DNA of 64,000 nt from Bacteroidota bacterium (GCA_016183765.1 JACPEA010000011.1:434001-498000); one strand, 5' to 3'; shown: positions 8,923-18,557, counted from the stretch's first letter. A program made the numbers and translations. The notes: generated from the sequence alone by a model not told the origin.

Positions 8923-11900
8923 TTAGAATTTTAAAGTAAGGTTAATACCCATGGTCCTGGTAGAAGGTAACTGTCCCATTTCTACACCGGGTAATAAAGT
9001 AGAACCATTCAGTGAAGCTGTTTCCGGATCAAACATCGGGAAGCTGGTGATCATGAACAGGTCGCGACCGTACACGGCAAAAGATGCACCCTTGAATACA
9101 CTGTTCTTTAAACGTGCTGCCGGAACACTGTACTCCAGACGAACTTCACGCAGTTTCAGATAAGACGCATCGAACGAGTTGGTTTCAACGTTGGCGCGAC
9201 GGTAATATTCCACGTAGTAATCAACAGGTAACACTTTTTTGGTGTTCGGGATATATTTGCCGTTGGCGGCATCCAGCACTACGCCTTCACCAATGATATA
9301 GTTTTCGGCCCTGCCGTTCAGGGTGTGAACCAGTTTCCCCTGCTCGGTCATTTTGTGGTGGGTTTGTGAATAGATGATGCCGCCTAACTGACCATCAACC
9401 AATACGCTCAAGCGGAATGATTTGTAGGTGAATTCATTTTTTAAACCACCTTTCCAGTCTGCATAAGCTTTGCCAATATAAGAGATGTCTGAGGGGCGAA
9501 CGGGTAATCCGCTCGTTGCATCGTAAATAACTTTTCCTTCAGCATTACGAACCAGGGCGAATCCATAGATATCGCCGGTGGTTCCGCCCACTCTTGCCTG
9601 GATGGTTGCGTTACCGCCGTAGCCGATATCCTGTTTGCCATCCATGCCTTCAGCCAGCTCCAGTACTCGGTTCTCATTTTTAGACCAGGTGGCGGTTGCT
9701 ACCCATTTAAAACGGTTGCTCCTGATAGGCTGACCGCTCACAACTACTTCAATACCCCTATTTCTTACCACACCTGCATTCAACACCGCGCGTGTATAGC
9801 CGGTGGTAGGATCCAGCGGAACTTCCAGGATCTGGTTTTTGGTAAGGTTATGATATAAAGTGATATCGAAATTCAGGCGATTCTTGAATAAACGTATATC
9901 CAGTCCAAACTCTTTACTGCTGGAGATCTCGGGTTTTAAATTGGCATTCGGTAAAATGGTGGGCACGGATCCGGAAGCAGGGAACTCGCTGGTACCATAA
10001 TACTTCTTGGTCTTGTAGGGATCAGTATCATTACCCACCTGTGCAATCGAAAACCTTGCTTTTGCAAAAGAGATGGCAGCGGGTAAATGAAAAATATCGC
10101 TCAGGATAAAACTGGTATTTACCGATGGATAGAAGAATGAATTGCTCATGAGCGGCAGAGTGCTGGACCAGTCATTTCTTCCGGTCACGTCAATAAAGTA
10201 TTTTCCTTTATAACCAAGCGATGCCATACCGTATAAACTGTTTACCTGTTTGTTGCGGTCTGTGGCGGTCACAATGGGCATGCCTGATCCGTTGGTGAGT
10301 TTGTACACACCCGGGATCACCAGGCCATCCACATATGCGTCCTGCCGGTTGTATTTGCGGGTCATGGCGTTACCACCTGCAGAAGCGGTAAAGTCAAAGT
10401 CGGCTCCAAACTTATCGCGGTAGGTGATCAGGAAGTCGGAGTTTACTTCATAATCTGCTATATTTTGTTGTTTGAAATACCCTTTCAGGTAGTTGGCCGT
10501 ACTGAAAGGTCTTTGTTGTTTGCGTTGTTCGCTGGTCAGATCGATACCGGAACGCAGCATCAGGTCTATTTTTTTCGTAACCTGGTAAGTAGCGGCAATA
10601 TTACCTACCACATTGTTGCTGTTCACCGAGTTAGTCATCTCATACGCGATCAGGAAAGGATTATCAATGAATGAACTGAAAGGGTGTATCTGGTCTACCT
10701 GCTCATATCCTTTTTTCCAGCGGTCACGGTACCAGTTCAGGTCCACGTTCGGGTTCTGGAAGATCATGAAGTAAGCGATGGACTGGTTGTTATAACCGGT
10801 GCCAGGCAGGTTATCACTCTGTTTATTGGTGTAATTGAATTTAGCTGTGATCTTGATTTTATCAGAGATCTTATAGTTGGTACTGAATGCGGCGGAGATC
10901 CTTTCGAAACCCGTGTTAGGCATAATCCACTCGTTTTTGCTGTGCGTAAGCGAAGCACGAACAGATCCTTTGTCGTTACCGCCTTCCAGTGAGATATTAT
11001 TGGTGATGGTATAACCGGTACGCCAGAATCCCTTTACATTATCTTTATAAGGAACCCATGGGGTACGTGTAGCGCCCGCACCCTGTTTTTCCGGATCGTA
11101 CTGGAAATACTGCTGGCCATCAAATTTAGGTCCGTAAGCGCTGGAAGTACCGCTGGTACTGGCCCCGTCGGCAGAAGCACCGTAGCTGTAATATTTCTCT
11201 CCCGCAGTATTCAGCGCCTTGCCGGTACCCTGGCCATATTCATGTTGGTAATCGGGCCATTTCAATACGGTGTTGATGCTGGCGTTAGAGTTGAAGGTAA
11301 CGCCGATGCCCTTGTCTTTCCGGTTGCCCGATTTGGTGGTGATGATCAAAGCACCATTGGCAGCACGGCTGCCATACAAGGCCGTGGCTCCGGCACCTTT
11401 CAATACAGTGATGCTCTCAATATCATCAGGGTTGATATCAGAAATGCCATTACCGAAGTCGATAGGGACATCATTACCCGAACCCGCGCCATATGCATTG
11501 TTAACACCTGAGCTGGTCATGGTACTGTTTTTGGGGATACCATCTACTACGATCAGGGCGTTATTGCCATCGGGATTCATAGAAGCATCACCTCGCAGAC
11601 TGATGCGGGTAGAGTTGAGGGGGCCGGAACCAGCAGAGATCAGGTTCAACCCGGCCACTTTACCGGATAAAGCGCTTGACCAGTTATTGGAGCGTGCATC
11701 GTTCAGATCTGCTTCACCGATACTTTGTACAGAATATCCCAGGGCTTTCTGCTTACGACTGATACCTAATGCGGTTACCACCACGTTCTCGAGCTCTTTG
11801 GATTCTCTTGCCAGCAGAAAGCTTTTGTTCTGCACAGGCTCATGTATCAATATACGCTGAGAAGCATAAGAAACCATGGTAAATACAAGTGTTGATCCTT

Positions 11901-12141
11901 TGGGTACAGATACAGCGAAAGAACCATCTTCCTTACTTATGCCAATGGCTTTTTTACCATCAATACTGATGGTTACATCTTTAACAGGTGAATTGGTTTC
12001 TGCATCCTTGATGATACCTGATACGGACACCTGAACATTGCCCAGTTTTTTGTTGTCACTCTTAGGGGACGGTTGTGCATAGGTCCCTTGCGAAAATGGG
12101 ATAGACAGTAGTGCCATTAGCACCAGCTTAAGCAGTTTCAT
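8923..12141 (-). CDS. SusC/RagA-family TonB-linked outer-membrane importer
   Basis: 1072 residues: signal peptide, a carboxypeptidase-regulatory-like domain at about 36-115 (VSGIIKDAETNSPVKDVTISIDGKK in part), a plug carrying the SusC signature ALYGSRAANGALIITTKSG, then a 22-strand barrel ending in aromatic GINLTLKF. It imports a ligand captured by the partner SusD through the outer membrane using TonB energy. There is no N-terminal STN domain, so no direct coupling to an anti-sigma factor is expected. It is transcribed divergently from the YncE/phosphoesterase gene, and the shared upstream region holds two inverted repeats. Confidence 0.95.
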   Translation of the reverse strand: MKLLKLVLMALLSIPFSQGTYAQPSPKSDNKKLGNVQVSVSGIIKDAETNSPVKDVTISIDGKKAIGISKEDGSFAVSVPKGSTLVFTMVSYASQRILIHEPVQNKSFLLARESKELENVVVTALGISRKQKALGYSVQSIGEADLNDARSNNWSSALSGKVAGLNLISAGSGPLNSTRISLRGDASMNPDGNNALIVVDGIPKNSTMTSSGVNNAYGAGSGNDVPIDFGNGISDINPDDIESITVLKGAGATALYGSRAANGALIITTKSGNRKDKGIGVTFNSNASINTVLKWPDYQHEYGQGTGKALNTAGEKYYSYGASADGASTSGTSSAYGPKFDGQQYFQYDPEKQGAGATRTPWVPYKDNVKGFWRTGYTITNNISLEGGNDKGSVRASLTHSKNEWIMPNTGFERISAAFSTNYKISDKIKITAKFNYTNKQSDNLPGTGYNNQSIAYFMIFQNPNVDLNWYRDRWKKGYEQVDQIHPFSSFIDNPFLIAYEMTNSVNSNNVVGNIAATYQVTKKIDLMLRSGIDLTSEQRKQQRPFSTANYLKGYFKQQNIADYEVNSDFLITYRDKFGADFDFTASAGGNAMTRKYNRQDAYVDGLVIPGVYKLTNGSGMPIVTATDRNKQVNSLYGMASLGYKGKYFIDVTGRNDWSSTLPLMSNSFFYPSVNTSFILSDIFHLPAAISFAKARFSIAQVGNDTDPYKTKKYYGTSEFPASGSVPTILPNANLKPEISSSKEFGLDIRLFKNRLNFDITLYHNLTKNQILEVPLDPTTGYTRAVLNAGVVRNRGIEVVVSGQPIRSNRFKWVATATWSKNENRVLELAEGMDGKQDIGYGGNATIQARVGGTTGDIYGFALVRNAEGKVIYDATSGLPVRPSDISYIGKAYADWKGGLKNEFTYKSFRLSVLVDGQLGGIIYSQTHHKMTEQGKLVHTLNGRAENYIIGEGVVLDAANGKYIPNTKKVLPVDYYVEYYRRANVETNSFDASYLKLREVRLEYSVPAARLKNSVFKGASFAVYGRDLFMITSFPMFDPETASLNGSTLLPGVEMGQLPSTRTMGINLTLKF

Positions 12142-12210
12142 GTAAATTGATTTGGTTAATAGAAGAACAATCTGTGGGTTAGATCCGTACAGACCTTAAT
12201 GAGGGCGCAA

Positions 12211-12269
12211 TATGTTCCAAAATTTAATGGGGGAACATTAACTTACTGTTATCTTACTATTAAGTAAGT
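12211..12269. promoter_or_regulatory. Two inverted repeats between the divergent susC and phosphoesterase genes
   Basis: ATGTTCC (12212-12218) and GGAACAT (12232-12238) form a perfect inverted repeat with a 13-nt centre. On the minus strand the centre reads TAAATTTTGG, which could be the susC -7 box, so a protein bound here would cover the promoter. A second inverted repeat, ACTTACT (12241-12247) and AGTAAGT (12263-12269), follows at once. These are candidate operators or an mRNA structure; no regulator gene is adjacent. Confidence 0.45.
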
Positions 12270-12356
12270 ATGAAGATTGCTGCTGTTGCATTGTTGTATT
12301 TGTATTATTTATTTTCTATCAGCGATATCCTGCAGGTTTATACCAATGCGGATGAA

Positions 12357-12364
12357 TATATTTG
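12357..12364 (+). promoter_or_regulatory. -7 box TATATTTG of the YncE/phosphoesterase gene
   Basis: A perfect match to TAnnTTTG, 20 nt before the ATG. A TTTA sits 16 nt further upstream as a weak -33 candidate. Confidence 0.6.
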
Positions 12365-12384
12365 ATCACTAATGCACTATTTAT

Positions 12385-15135
12385 ATGAAACTGTGTTCTG
12401 TTGTATCTGCCTCTTTTGTACTGGTTTCAGTTTTCTTGTTTTGTTCCCAAACTGGGCTGGCACAGAAAACAGTGAATACACTCCAGGTATCCGGAAGGAA
12501 TTTGTATAGTAAGATCAATGAAAAAGGGGTATCGGTCATACCCAGCGGCCGTTTGCTCACGCCGGCCGGCGAACTGATCCGTATCACACATGATCCCTTC
12601 GGTATGGCGATCTCTCCTGATGGTAAAAAAGCAGTGACACTGCACAATGGTGTGTTCACCATTATCGACATAACCAGTCTTACGAATACGCGTGTTCCCA
12701 GTTATGATAAAAAGATCCTGTCGCCGCTTTCACACGGATCTTTCCTGGGGGTGGCGTTTGCACCCGATTCCAGAACGGTTTACCTGAGTGGCGGAGATAA
12801 TGGTGCAGTGATCGTGTATGATATTGAAAAATTACAGCGCCTGGATTCCATCTCACTGAACGGGAAAGTAGGGGCTGAGGATTTTGAGGACAGCTTTACT
12901 TCCGACCTCTTATTGAATGGCAATGAACTGTTGATCCTTGACCGTGCACATTTCAGGATGGTTCGGTATCATGTAACGGATAAAAAAATTACGGCTTCTA
13001 TCCCGGTTGGGCGCCAGCCTTTTGGACTCTCGCTCAGTTCGGATAAAAAAACAGCCTTCGTGGCCAATGTGGGTATGTACAGTTATCCGCTGATCACAGG
13101 CGCCACCAAAGAGAATTATGATTCACTGATGATAACAAGACATCCTTACGGTGATAATACACCCGAATCCATCAATGGGACCGTGATAGAGGGTAAAAAG
13201 ATCCCGGGTGTGGGCAGCCCCTCTTCACCGGAAGCCATGAGCGTGTTCACCATTGATCTGGCTACCAACCAAGTGATCGATAAATTCAAAACAGGACACC
13301 AGGTAGGAGAAATGATCGAAGATGCAGAAGTGGTGGGCGGTGCCAGTCCTAACTCCATTGCTGTAGGCAAACGTTTTGCCTATGTGACCAACGCCACGAA
13401 TGACAATATCTCTGTTATTGATTATAAAAATCATAAGATACTGGGTCATATACCGATCACTACCGACAAAAGGATCGATCGTTTCAGAGGTCTGTTACCT
13501 TTCGGCATTACACTCAGTAAAGATGAAAAGACATTGTATGTTGCCTTGCTCGGCTTTAATGCCATTGCCGTGATCGATGTAGAGACCAGGAAAACCAGAG
13601 GCCTCATACCTACAGCCTGGGGTCCCACCCGTGTCCGTTTATCGGAAGATGAAAAAGAGCTGTATGTGATCACCTGTCGCGGCCTGGGCGCAGGTCCCAA
13701 TGGCGGTTCCGGCTTTACAGCACCCCCGCAGGGAACCTATATTGGCGATATACAGCTGGGCAGTTTCCAGAAGATCGCAGTACCCGGCAAAGAAGCACTC
13801 GCTGCTTATACCCGGCAAGCTATTCAGAATACTTTTGAAGAAGTCGCATTGCAAAAGGATCCGGATAATCCCCTGCCGTTTCTGCCGGGAGAAAAGGAAA
13901 GTCCCATCAAATACATTGTGTACATCACCAAAGAGAACCGGACCTATGATGAAATGTTTGGCCAGTTTACCAATGCGAAAGGCGATTCTACGCTGGCCAG
14001 GTTTGGCGTAAACAGTGAATATACCCTGCCCGATAGCGTGCGGCACAGGTTCAAAAACCTCCGGGTATCGCCCAATCACCACAAAGCGGCCAAACAGTTC
14101 GCTTTCAGTGATAATTTTTATTGCGATAGCGATGCGTCCATTCATGGTCACCACTGGATGATGGGTGTGATACCCAACGAATGGGTGGAGACCAATTCGA
14201 GCGTGAGCAAATCTTCCCGTATTTTCTCCAAAGCACCTGGTCGCCGGTTCCCCGGAAGTACGGGAAGCATGGACCCGGAAGACTATGCCGAGATCGGCGG
14301 ATTGTGGGAAGCATTAGAAAGAAAAAAGATCTCATTCTACAATTTCGGTGAAGCCAACGAGACCGCTCATGTGCGCGAAGAGTGGTACGATACCGCCACT
14401 GGCGCCGCTCATGGTGTGATGGTGCCTATGCAGAAAGCATTGTATACAAGAACCAGTACCAGCTACCCCGGTTATAACACCAATATCCCCGATCAATACC
14501 GGATGGATCAGTTTGAGAACGAGTTCACCCGCCGCTGGATCAAAGGAAAAGAGAAACTGCCCTCGCTGATCACCATGCAGGTGCCGAATGATCATACTGC
14601 TGGTGCAAGACCGGAGGATGGCTATAGTTCCCGTCATTCCTTTATTGCAGACAATGACCTGGCGGTGGGCCGTATCCTGCATTTTCTTTCCAGAACCCGC
14701 TACTGGAAGAACATGCTGGTGATCATCACCGAAGATGATCCGCAGGGTGGGGTGGATCATATAGATGCGCACCGTTCCGTGCTGATGATGGCCGGTCCGT
14801 ATGTCAAACGCGGTCATGTAAGTAACACGCATGCCAACTTCGGCTCCATTCTTAAAACGATCTATAATATCCTGGGTGTACCCTATGTGAACCAGTATGA
14901 TGCAACGGCATCGCTGCTGCAGGATTTCTTTACCGGCAAACCTGACTATACACCCTATACGCTGGAGAAACATGATGAAAGGATCTTTGATACAGAGAAA
15001 GCGATGAAAAAATACCAGCGCACCCTTGACTGGAAAAAGATCCTGAAAGGCCCGGAAATGGACGATACGGCCGAGCAGCGGGCAGATCATTACAACCAGA
15101 AAAAAACGACGATCAGACTGTCGGACAACAAGTAA
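12385..15135 (+). CDS. Secreted YncE-type beta-propeller fused to a phosphoesterase (alkaline phosphatase superfamily)
   Basis: 916 residues with a signal peptide ending near TGLAQ. Residues about 40-480 are YncE/NHL-like propeller repeats (AISPDGKKAVTLHNG, AFAPDSRTVYLSGGD, VGRQPFGLSLSSDKKTAFVANVG, FGITLSKDEKTLYVA). From about 510 the chain is a PF04185-type phosphoesterase: YITKENRTYDEMFGQF with metal-binding residues, DSDASIHGHHWMMG, MQVPNDHTAG and ITEDDPQGGVDHIDAHR. This two-domain architecture recurs in Bacteroidota. It probably removes phosphate from extracytoplasmic phosphoesters; the exact substrate is unknown. It is divergent from susC and ends in a strong terminator. Confidence 0.9.
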   Translation: MKLCSVVSASFVLVSVFLFCSQTGLAQKTVNTLQVSGRNLYSKINEKGVSVIPSGRLLTPAGELIRITHDPFGMAISPDGKKAVTLHNGVFTIIDITSLTNTRVPSYDKKILSPLSHGSFLGVAFAPDSRTVYLSGGDNGAVIVYDIEKLQRLDSISLNGKVGAEDFEDSFTSDLLLNGNELLILDRAHFRMVRYHVTDKKITASIPVGRQPFGLSLSSDKKTAFVANVGMYSYPLITGATKENYDSLMITRHPYGDNTPESINGTVIEGKKIPGVGSPSSPEAMSVFTIDLATNQVIDKFKTGHQVGEMIEDAEVVGGASPNSIAVGKRFAYVTNATNDNISVIDYKNHKILGHIPITTDKRIDRFRGLLPFGITLSKDEKTLYVALLGFNAIAVIDVETRKTRGLIPTAWGPTRVRLSEDEKELYVITCRGLGAGPNGGSGFTAPPQGTYIGDIQLGSFQKIAVPGKEALAAYTRQAIQNTFEEVALQKDPDNPLPFLPGEKESPIKYIVYITKENRTYDEMFGQFTNAKGDSTLARFGVNSEYTLPDSVRHRFKNLRVSPNHHKAAKQFAFSDNFYCDSDASIHGHHWMMGVIPNEWVETNSSVSKSSRIFSKAPGRRFPGSTGSMDPEDYAEIGGLWEALERKKISFYNFGEANETAHVREEWYDTATGAAHGVMVPMQKALYTRTSTSYPGYNTNIPDQYRMDQFENEFTRRWIKGKEKLPSLITMQVPNDHTAGARPEDGYSSRHSFIADNDLAVGRILHFLSRTRYWKNMLVIITEDDPQGGVDHIDAHRSVLMMAGPYVKRGHVSNTHANFGSILKTIYNILGVPYVNQYDATASLLQDFFTGKPDYTPYTLEKHDERIFDTEKAMKKYQRTLDWKKILKGPEMDDTAEQRADHYNQKKTTIRLSDNK

Positions 15136-15154
15136 CGACTGGGTTTTGGTTGAT

Positions 15155-15190
15155 AAAACAGGTAAAAAGGATTTTTACCTGTTTTTTTTT
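15155..15190 (+). terminator. Intrinsic terminator after the phosphoesterase gene
   Basis: AAACAGGTAAAAA pairs with TTTTTACCTGTTT across a 4-nt loop and runs into a stretch of T's. Confidence 0.9.
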
Positions 15191-15229
15191 ACCTTGTTGT
15201 CAGGAAGCGTCAACCACTTCTGTTGAGTT

Positions 15230-16924
15230 ATGCCAGACAATCAGAACACATACGATGCGATCGTGATCGGCTCGGGTATCAGCGGTGGCTGGGCTGCCAA
15301 GGAACTCTGTGAAAAAGGTTTGCGAACATTACTGATAGAGCGGGGCAGGAAAGTGGAGCATATCAAAGACTACCCCACTGCCAACAAAGCACCCTGGGAA
15401 TTGCCGCACAGGGGAAACATCACGCAGGCATTCCGGAAAAAGAATCCGCTGATCACCCGTTCGGCCGGTTTTGGAGAAGACAATGCGCATTTTTTCATAG
15501 AAGACTCCATTCAACCCTATATACAGGAAAAGCCGTTCGACTGGATACGTGGTTACCAGTTAGGGGGTAAATCGCTTACCTGGGGAAGGGCCTGCCAGCG
15601 CTGGAGCGATTATGAATTCACTGGCCCGCAACGGTTTGGCTACGGTTTTGACTGGCCCATCCGTTACAAAGATGTGGCCGACTGGTACTCGCATGTAGAG
15701 CGGTTCATTGGCGTCTGCGGCAACAGGGACGGTATTGCCTCCATGCCAGACGGTGAGTTTCTGCCGCCCTTTGAACTGAACTGTGTGGAGGCGCACCTGA
15801 AAGAAGTATTGCATAAAGAGTTTGGCCGGCACCTGGTACATGCCCGTTGGGCGCATATTACAGAACCACAACCGATACACCTGGAGCAGGGACGGGCACA
15901 ATGTTTATCGCGAAACCTTTGTATGCGGGGATGCCCGCTGGGTGGTTATTTCAGTTCCGTATCATCTACCATACCCTGGGCCGCCAAAACAGGTAAGCTT
16001 ACCATACTGACCGATGCCGTGGTACATTCCATTCGCTACGATGAAACACAGAAGAAAGCCAGGTCGGTCCGCGTGATCGATGCGCATACCAAAGCTGTGA
16101 CCGAATACAGTGCCCGCATCATTTTTGTCAATGCCTCAGCCTTGAACACAAACCTCATCCTGCTGAACTCGGTCTCCGGTCGTTTCCCCAATGGACTGGG
16201 TAATGATTCCGGTTTACTGGGCAAGTATATCTGCCACCATAATTACCGAGCCTATCTCAACGGGCGTATTGATGGCTATCGGGACCGTTATTTTTATGGA
16301 CGCAATCCAACAGAAACCATTATTGCCAACTACCGTAACCTGGATAAAAAGGATACGGATTTTGTGGGTGGGTATACCACGTTTGCAGGTGCCTATCGGG
16401 AAAAGTTCGATACCACTACCAGTCCGGAGACCATTGGTGCAGCTTTTAAAGAAGCCATGCAGGAACCAGGCGGCTGGCATGTATATGCTTATCTGCAGGG
16501 AGAGACCATTCCGAAAGCAGAGAACCAGGTGCGGTTGAGTAAAGACAAGACCGATCCTTACGGCATCCCGCAGCTGGTGGTGTCGGTCGGGTATGATGAG
16601 AACGATGATAAAATGGTAAAAGATTTCATAGAGCAGACCACCGCCATGTTTACGAAGGCGGGGGTGTATGATATTGTGGCTAACGACAATCACCAGCCAC
16701 CCGGACTCGATATACACGAAATGGGTGGCTGCCGCATGGGTAAAGATCCTTCCACTTCCCTGCTGAACGAGTGGAACCAACTACACCATTGCCAGAATGT
16801 ATTTGTGACCGATGGAGCCTGTATGACAAGCACCGGTAACCAGAGTCCATCCATCTTATACATGGCATTAACCGCGAGGGCGGCGAACCATGCTGCCGGA
16901 CTTTTCAAGAAAGGCCTCTTGTAA
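15230..16924 (+). CDS. GMC-family FAD-dependent oxidoreductase (sugar/gluconate dehydrogenase type)
   Basis: 564 residues. An N-terminal FAD Rossmann motif (IVIGSGISGGWAAKEL, then LLIERG) and the C-terminal GMC region (DIHEMGGCRMGKDP, VTDGACMTSTGNQSPS) are clear. The hinge carries Cys225, Cys231 and Cys235 (C-x5-C-x3-C), like the cysteine-rich hinge of bacterial FAD glucose and gluconate dehydrogenases that holds an iron-sulfur cluster. Such enzymes are normally encoded beside a small exported 'subunit 3'; none is seen here, and a terminator separates it from the upstream gene. No signal peptide is visible, so export would need a partner. The substrate is not predictable. Confidence 0.88.
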   Translation: MPDNQNTYDAIVIGSGISGGWAAKELCEKGLRTLLIERGRKVEHIKDYPTANKAPWELPHRGNITQAFRKKNPLITRSAGFGEDNAHFFIEDSIQPYIQEKPFDWIRGYQLGGKSLTWGRACQRWSDYEFTGPQRFGYGFDWPIRYKDVADWYSHVERFIGVCGNRDGIASMPDGEFLPPFELNCVEAHLKEVLHKEFGRHLVHARWAHITEPQPIHLEQGRAQCLSRNLCMRGCPLGGYFSSVSSTIPWAAKTGKLTILTDAVVHSIRYDETQKKARSVRVIDAHTKAVTEYSARIIFVNASALNTNLILLNSVSGRFPNGLGNDSGLLGKYICHHNYRAYLNGRIDGYRDRYFYGRNPTETIIANYRNLDKKDTDFVGGYTTFAGAYREKFDTTTSPETIGAAFKEAMQEPGGWHVYAYLQGETIPKAENQVRLSKDKTDPYGIPQLVVSVGYDENDDKMVKDFIEQTTAMFTKAGVYDIVANDNHQPPGLDIHEMGGCRMGKDPSTSLLNEWNQLHHCQNVFVTDGACMTSTGNQSPSILYMALTARAANHAAGLFKKGLL

Positions 16925-17016
16925 GCAACAGGTCCTTATAGGAGCAATATTTTATCCTACATTCGTGGTGGCTGCAAGCAGTACGACATATCCAAGGACA
17001 CGTAAAACAAATTAAG

Positions 17017-17286
17017 GTGGTAAGTAATATTCATTATAGGGACTACATTACAGATTATTTAATTCCTGTAATTAATCTAATGAAAAAAGGGGTCAATCAT
17101 ACAGAAGCCTTTAAAGAAGTTGCAAGTACCCTAAAAGTTACTAAACAGACGGTAAATGATCGTTGTTCCCGAGGCATTGATATTGACACACCAACATTTG
17201 TTCGCTTAGTTAAATCAAATCGGATAAAAGAACACTTACTAAATAAATTTCCGGACAAAGCAGACATTTTAAATAAAAGTCTTTGA
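17017..17286 (+). CDS. Small AT-rich HTH-like protein of unknown function
   Basis: 89 residues starting at GTG. I do not recognise the family. The middle (FKEVASTLKVTKQTVNDRC) has the spacing of a helix-turn-helix, so DNA binding is possible. Direct counting over 17041-17280 gives 77 G+C of 240 (32%), clearly below the flanking genes, so recent acquisition is likely. It may be a complete small protein or the N-terminal part of a larger lost one. It sits alone between the GMC oxidoreductase and dCMP deaminase. Confidence 0.55.
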   Translation: MVSNIHYRDYITDYLIPVINLMKKGVNHTEAFKEVASTLKVTKQTVNDRCSRGIDIDTPTFVRLVKSNRIKEHLLNKFPDKADILNKSL

Positions 17287-17375
17287 ACCATTTTGTAATA
17301 GCAATATTGAAAAGGGTAAAGACTATATAAAAGGGCTTACTATTTTAGAATGCCTGCAGCCAATAACATTGCGTT

Positions 17376-17419
17376 GGCGTTATGGTGGCTGACGGATCGC
17401 GGAATTCCGCCACAACGCC
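17376..17419. repeat. GC-rich intergenic hairpin
   Basis: GGCGTT(ATG)GTGGC pairs with GCCACAACGCC, with a 3-nt bulge and an inner CGGA/TCCG stem. It lies between the AT-rich gene and dCMP deaminase, has no T-tract, and may be a terminator-like or REP-like structure. Confidence 0.45.
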
Positions 17420-17456
17420 GATGCGGGAATAATCAACTTTATCAATACCTGCCATT

Positions 17457-17954
17457 GTGGAAAAGAGACAAGACTATATCAGCTGGGATGAATATTTTAT
17501 GGGTGTGGCCCTGTTGTCGGCCTGCAGAAGTAAGGATCCGAGTACACAGGTGGGCGCCTGTATCGTGAACGATAAAAACAAGATCGTTGGCGCCGGTTAC
17601 AATGGCCTGCCGCTGGGATGCAGCGATGATGAGTTCCCCTGGTCCAAACAGGGCGAATTCCTGGATACCAAATATCCTTATGTCTGCCATGCAGAACTGA
17701 ATGCCATTCTCAACAATATCGGCATGGACCTGCGGGGCTGTAAAATATATACAGCCTTGTTCCCGTGTAATGAATGTACCAAAGCCATTATCCAGGCGGG
17801 GATCACAGAAGTGATCTACCTGTCGGACAAATACGAAAGTACAGACCCTGCAAAAGCATCCAGGCTGATGCTGGAAAGAGCCGGTGTGCGTTGCCGTAAA
17901 GTGCAGACATCCCTTTCTACGCTGGTGTTGTCGTTTGATGAGAAAGATGTATAA
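17457..17954 (+). CDS. Deoxycytidylate (dCMP) deaminase family protein
   Basis: 165 residues. It converts dCMP to dUMP, feeding thymidylate synthesis. The zinc-binding signature is complete: CHAELNAI (His and catalytic Glu) and [10 protein letters not shown] (PCxxC), with the family motifs [13 protein letters not shown] and GYNGLPLGC. The best start is a GTG ([10 protein letters not shown]), preceded by TACCTGCC, a weak -7 box only a few bases away, in keeping with the short leaders elsewhere. There is no thymidylate synthase or dUTPase beside it. Confidence 0.92.
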   Translation: MEKRQDYISWDEYFMGVALLSACRSKDPSTQVGACIVNDKNKIVGAGYNGLPLGCSDDEFPWSKQGEFLDTKYPYVCHAELNAILNNIGMDLRGCKIYTALFPCNECTKAIIQAGITEVIYLSDKYESTDPAKASRLMLERAGVRCRKVQTSLSTLVLSFDEKDV

Positions 17955-18009
17955 ATGTACAGGAATAGTACACTGATGGTTTTCCCATTTATCCTGCAAT
18001 TCGCCTCAT

Positions 18010-18531
18010 ATGAAAAATACACTGATCATCTTCTTGCTGCTGTTGGCAGCGCAGGTATCCCAAGCCCAAACCCCTGAGTCCAGGTTGAAGCAAATGGGTA
18101 TCGTTTTGCCGGCTGTTGGTACCCCTGTGGCCAACTATGTGAAGTTTGTTCGTACCGGTAACCTGGTTTTCCTGTCGGGCCATGGCCCTGAAGACAAAAC
18201 CAGGGGAGGGTATATTACCGGGAAGTTAGGTAAGGACCTGAGTATTGAGGAAGGTTATGCGGCAGCCAAACTCACCGGTATTTCATTGTTGGCCACCTTA
18301 CAAGCTGCAGTGAGCGACCTGGGCAAAGTAAAACGTATCGTAAAAGTATTGGGTATGGTGAACGGGATAGAAAGTTTTACCGATCAGCCCAAAGTGATCA
18401 ATGGTTTCTCCGACCTGATGGTAGCGGTATTCGGCGATGCGGGTAAACATGCGCGCAGTGCCGTAGGTATGGCATCCTTACCCTTTAATATGGCGGTAGA
18501 AATTGAAATGGTGGTAGAGGTAGAAAATTAA
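18010..18531 (+). CDS. RidA/YjgF-family protein with a signal peptide
   Basis: 173 residues. The mature part is a RidA-type fold (FVRTGNLVFLSGHGPED, LTGISLLATLQAAVSDLGKVKRIVKVLGMV, ARSAVGMASLPFNMAVEIEMV); cytosolic RidA hydrolyses reactive enamine/imine intermediates. The N-terminus is a clear signal peptide (LIIFLLLLAAQVSQAQ), so this copy is probably periplasmic, which is unusual for an imine deaminase. The GHGP and ARSAVG positions correspond to the subgroup with Arg at the active site. It is followed at once by an intrinsic terminator. Confidence 0.88.
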   Translation: MKNTLIIFLLLLAAQVSQAQTPESRLKQMGIVLPAVGTPVANYVKFVRTGNLVFLSGHGPEDKTRGGYITGKLGKDLSIEEGYAAAKLTGISLLATLQAAVSDLGKVKRIVKVLGMVNGIESFTDQPKVINGFSDLMVAVFGDAGKHARSAVGMASLPFNMAVEIEMVVEVEN

Positions 18532-18557
18532 AAGAGGCCCGAAGGCCTCTTTCTTTT
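18532..18557. terminator. Bidirectional intrinsic terminator (RidA / TonB receptor)
   Basis: AAGAGGCC and GGCCTCTT pair around the tetraloop CGAA, followed by TCTTTTG. It serves the RidA gene and perhaps the convergent receptor gene that ends 7 bp further on. Confidence 0.85.
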
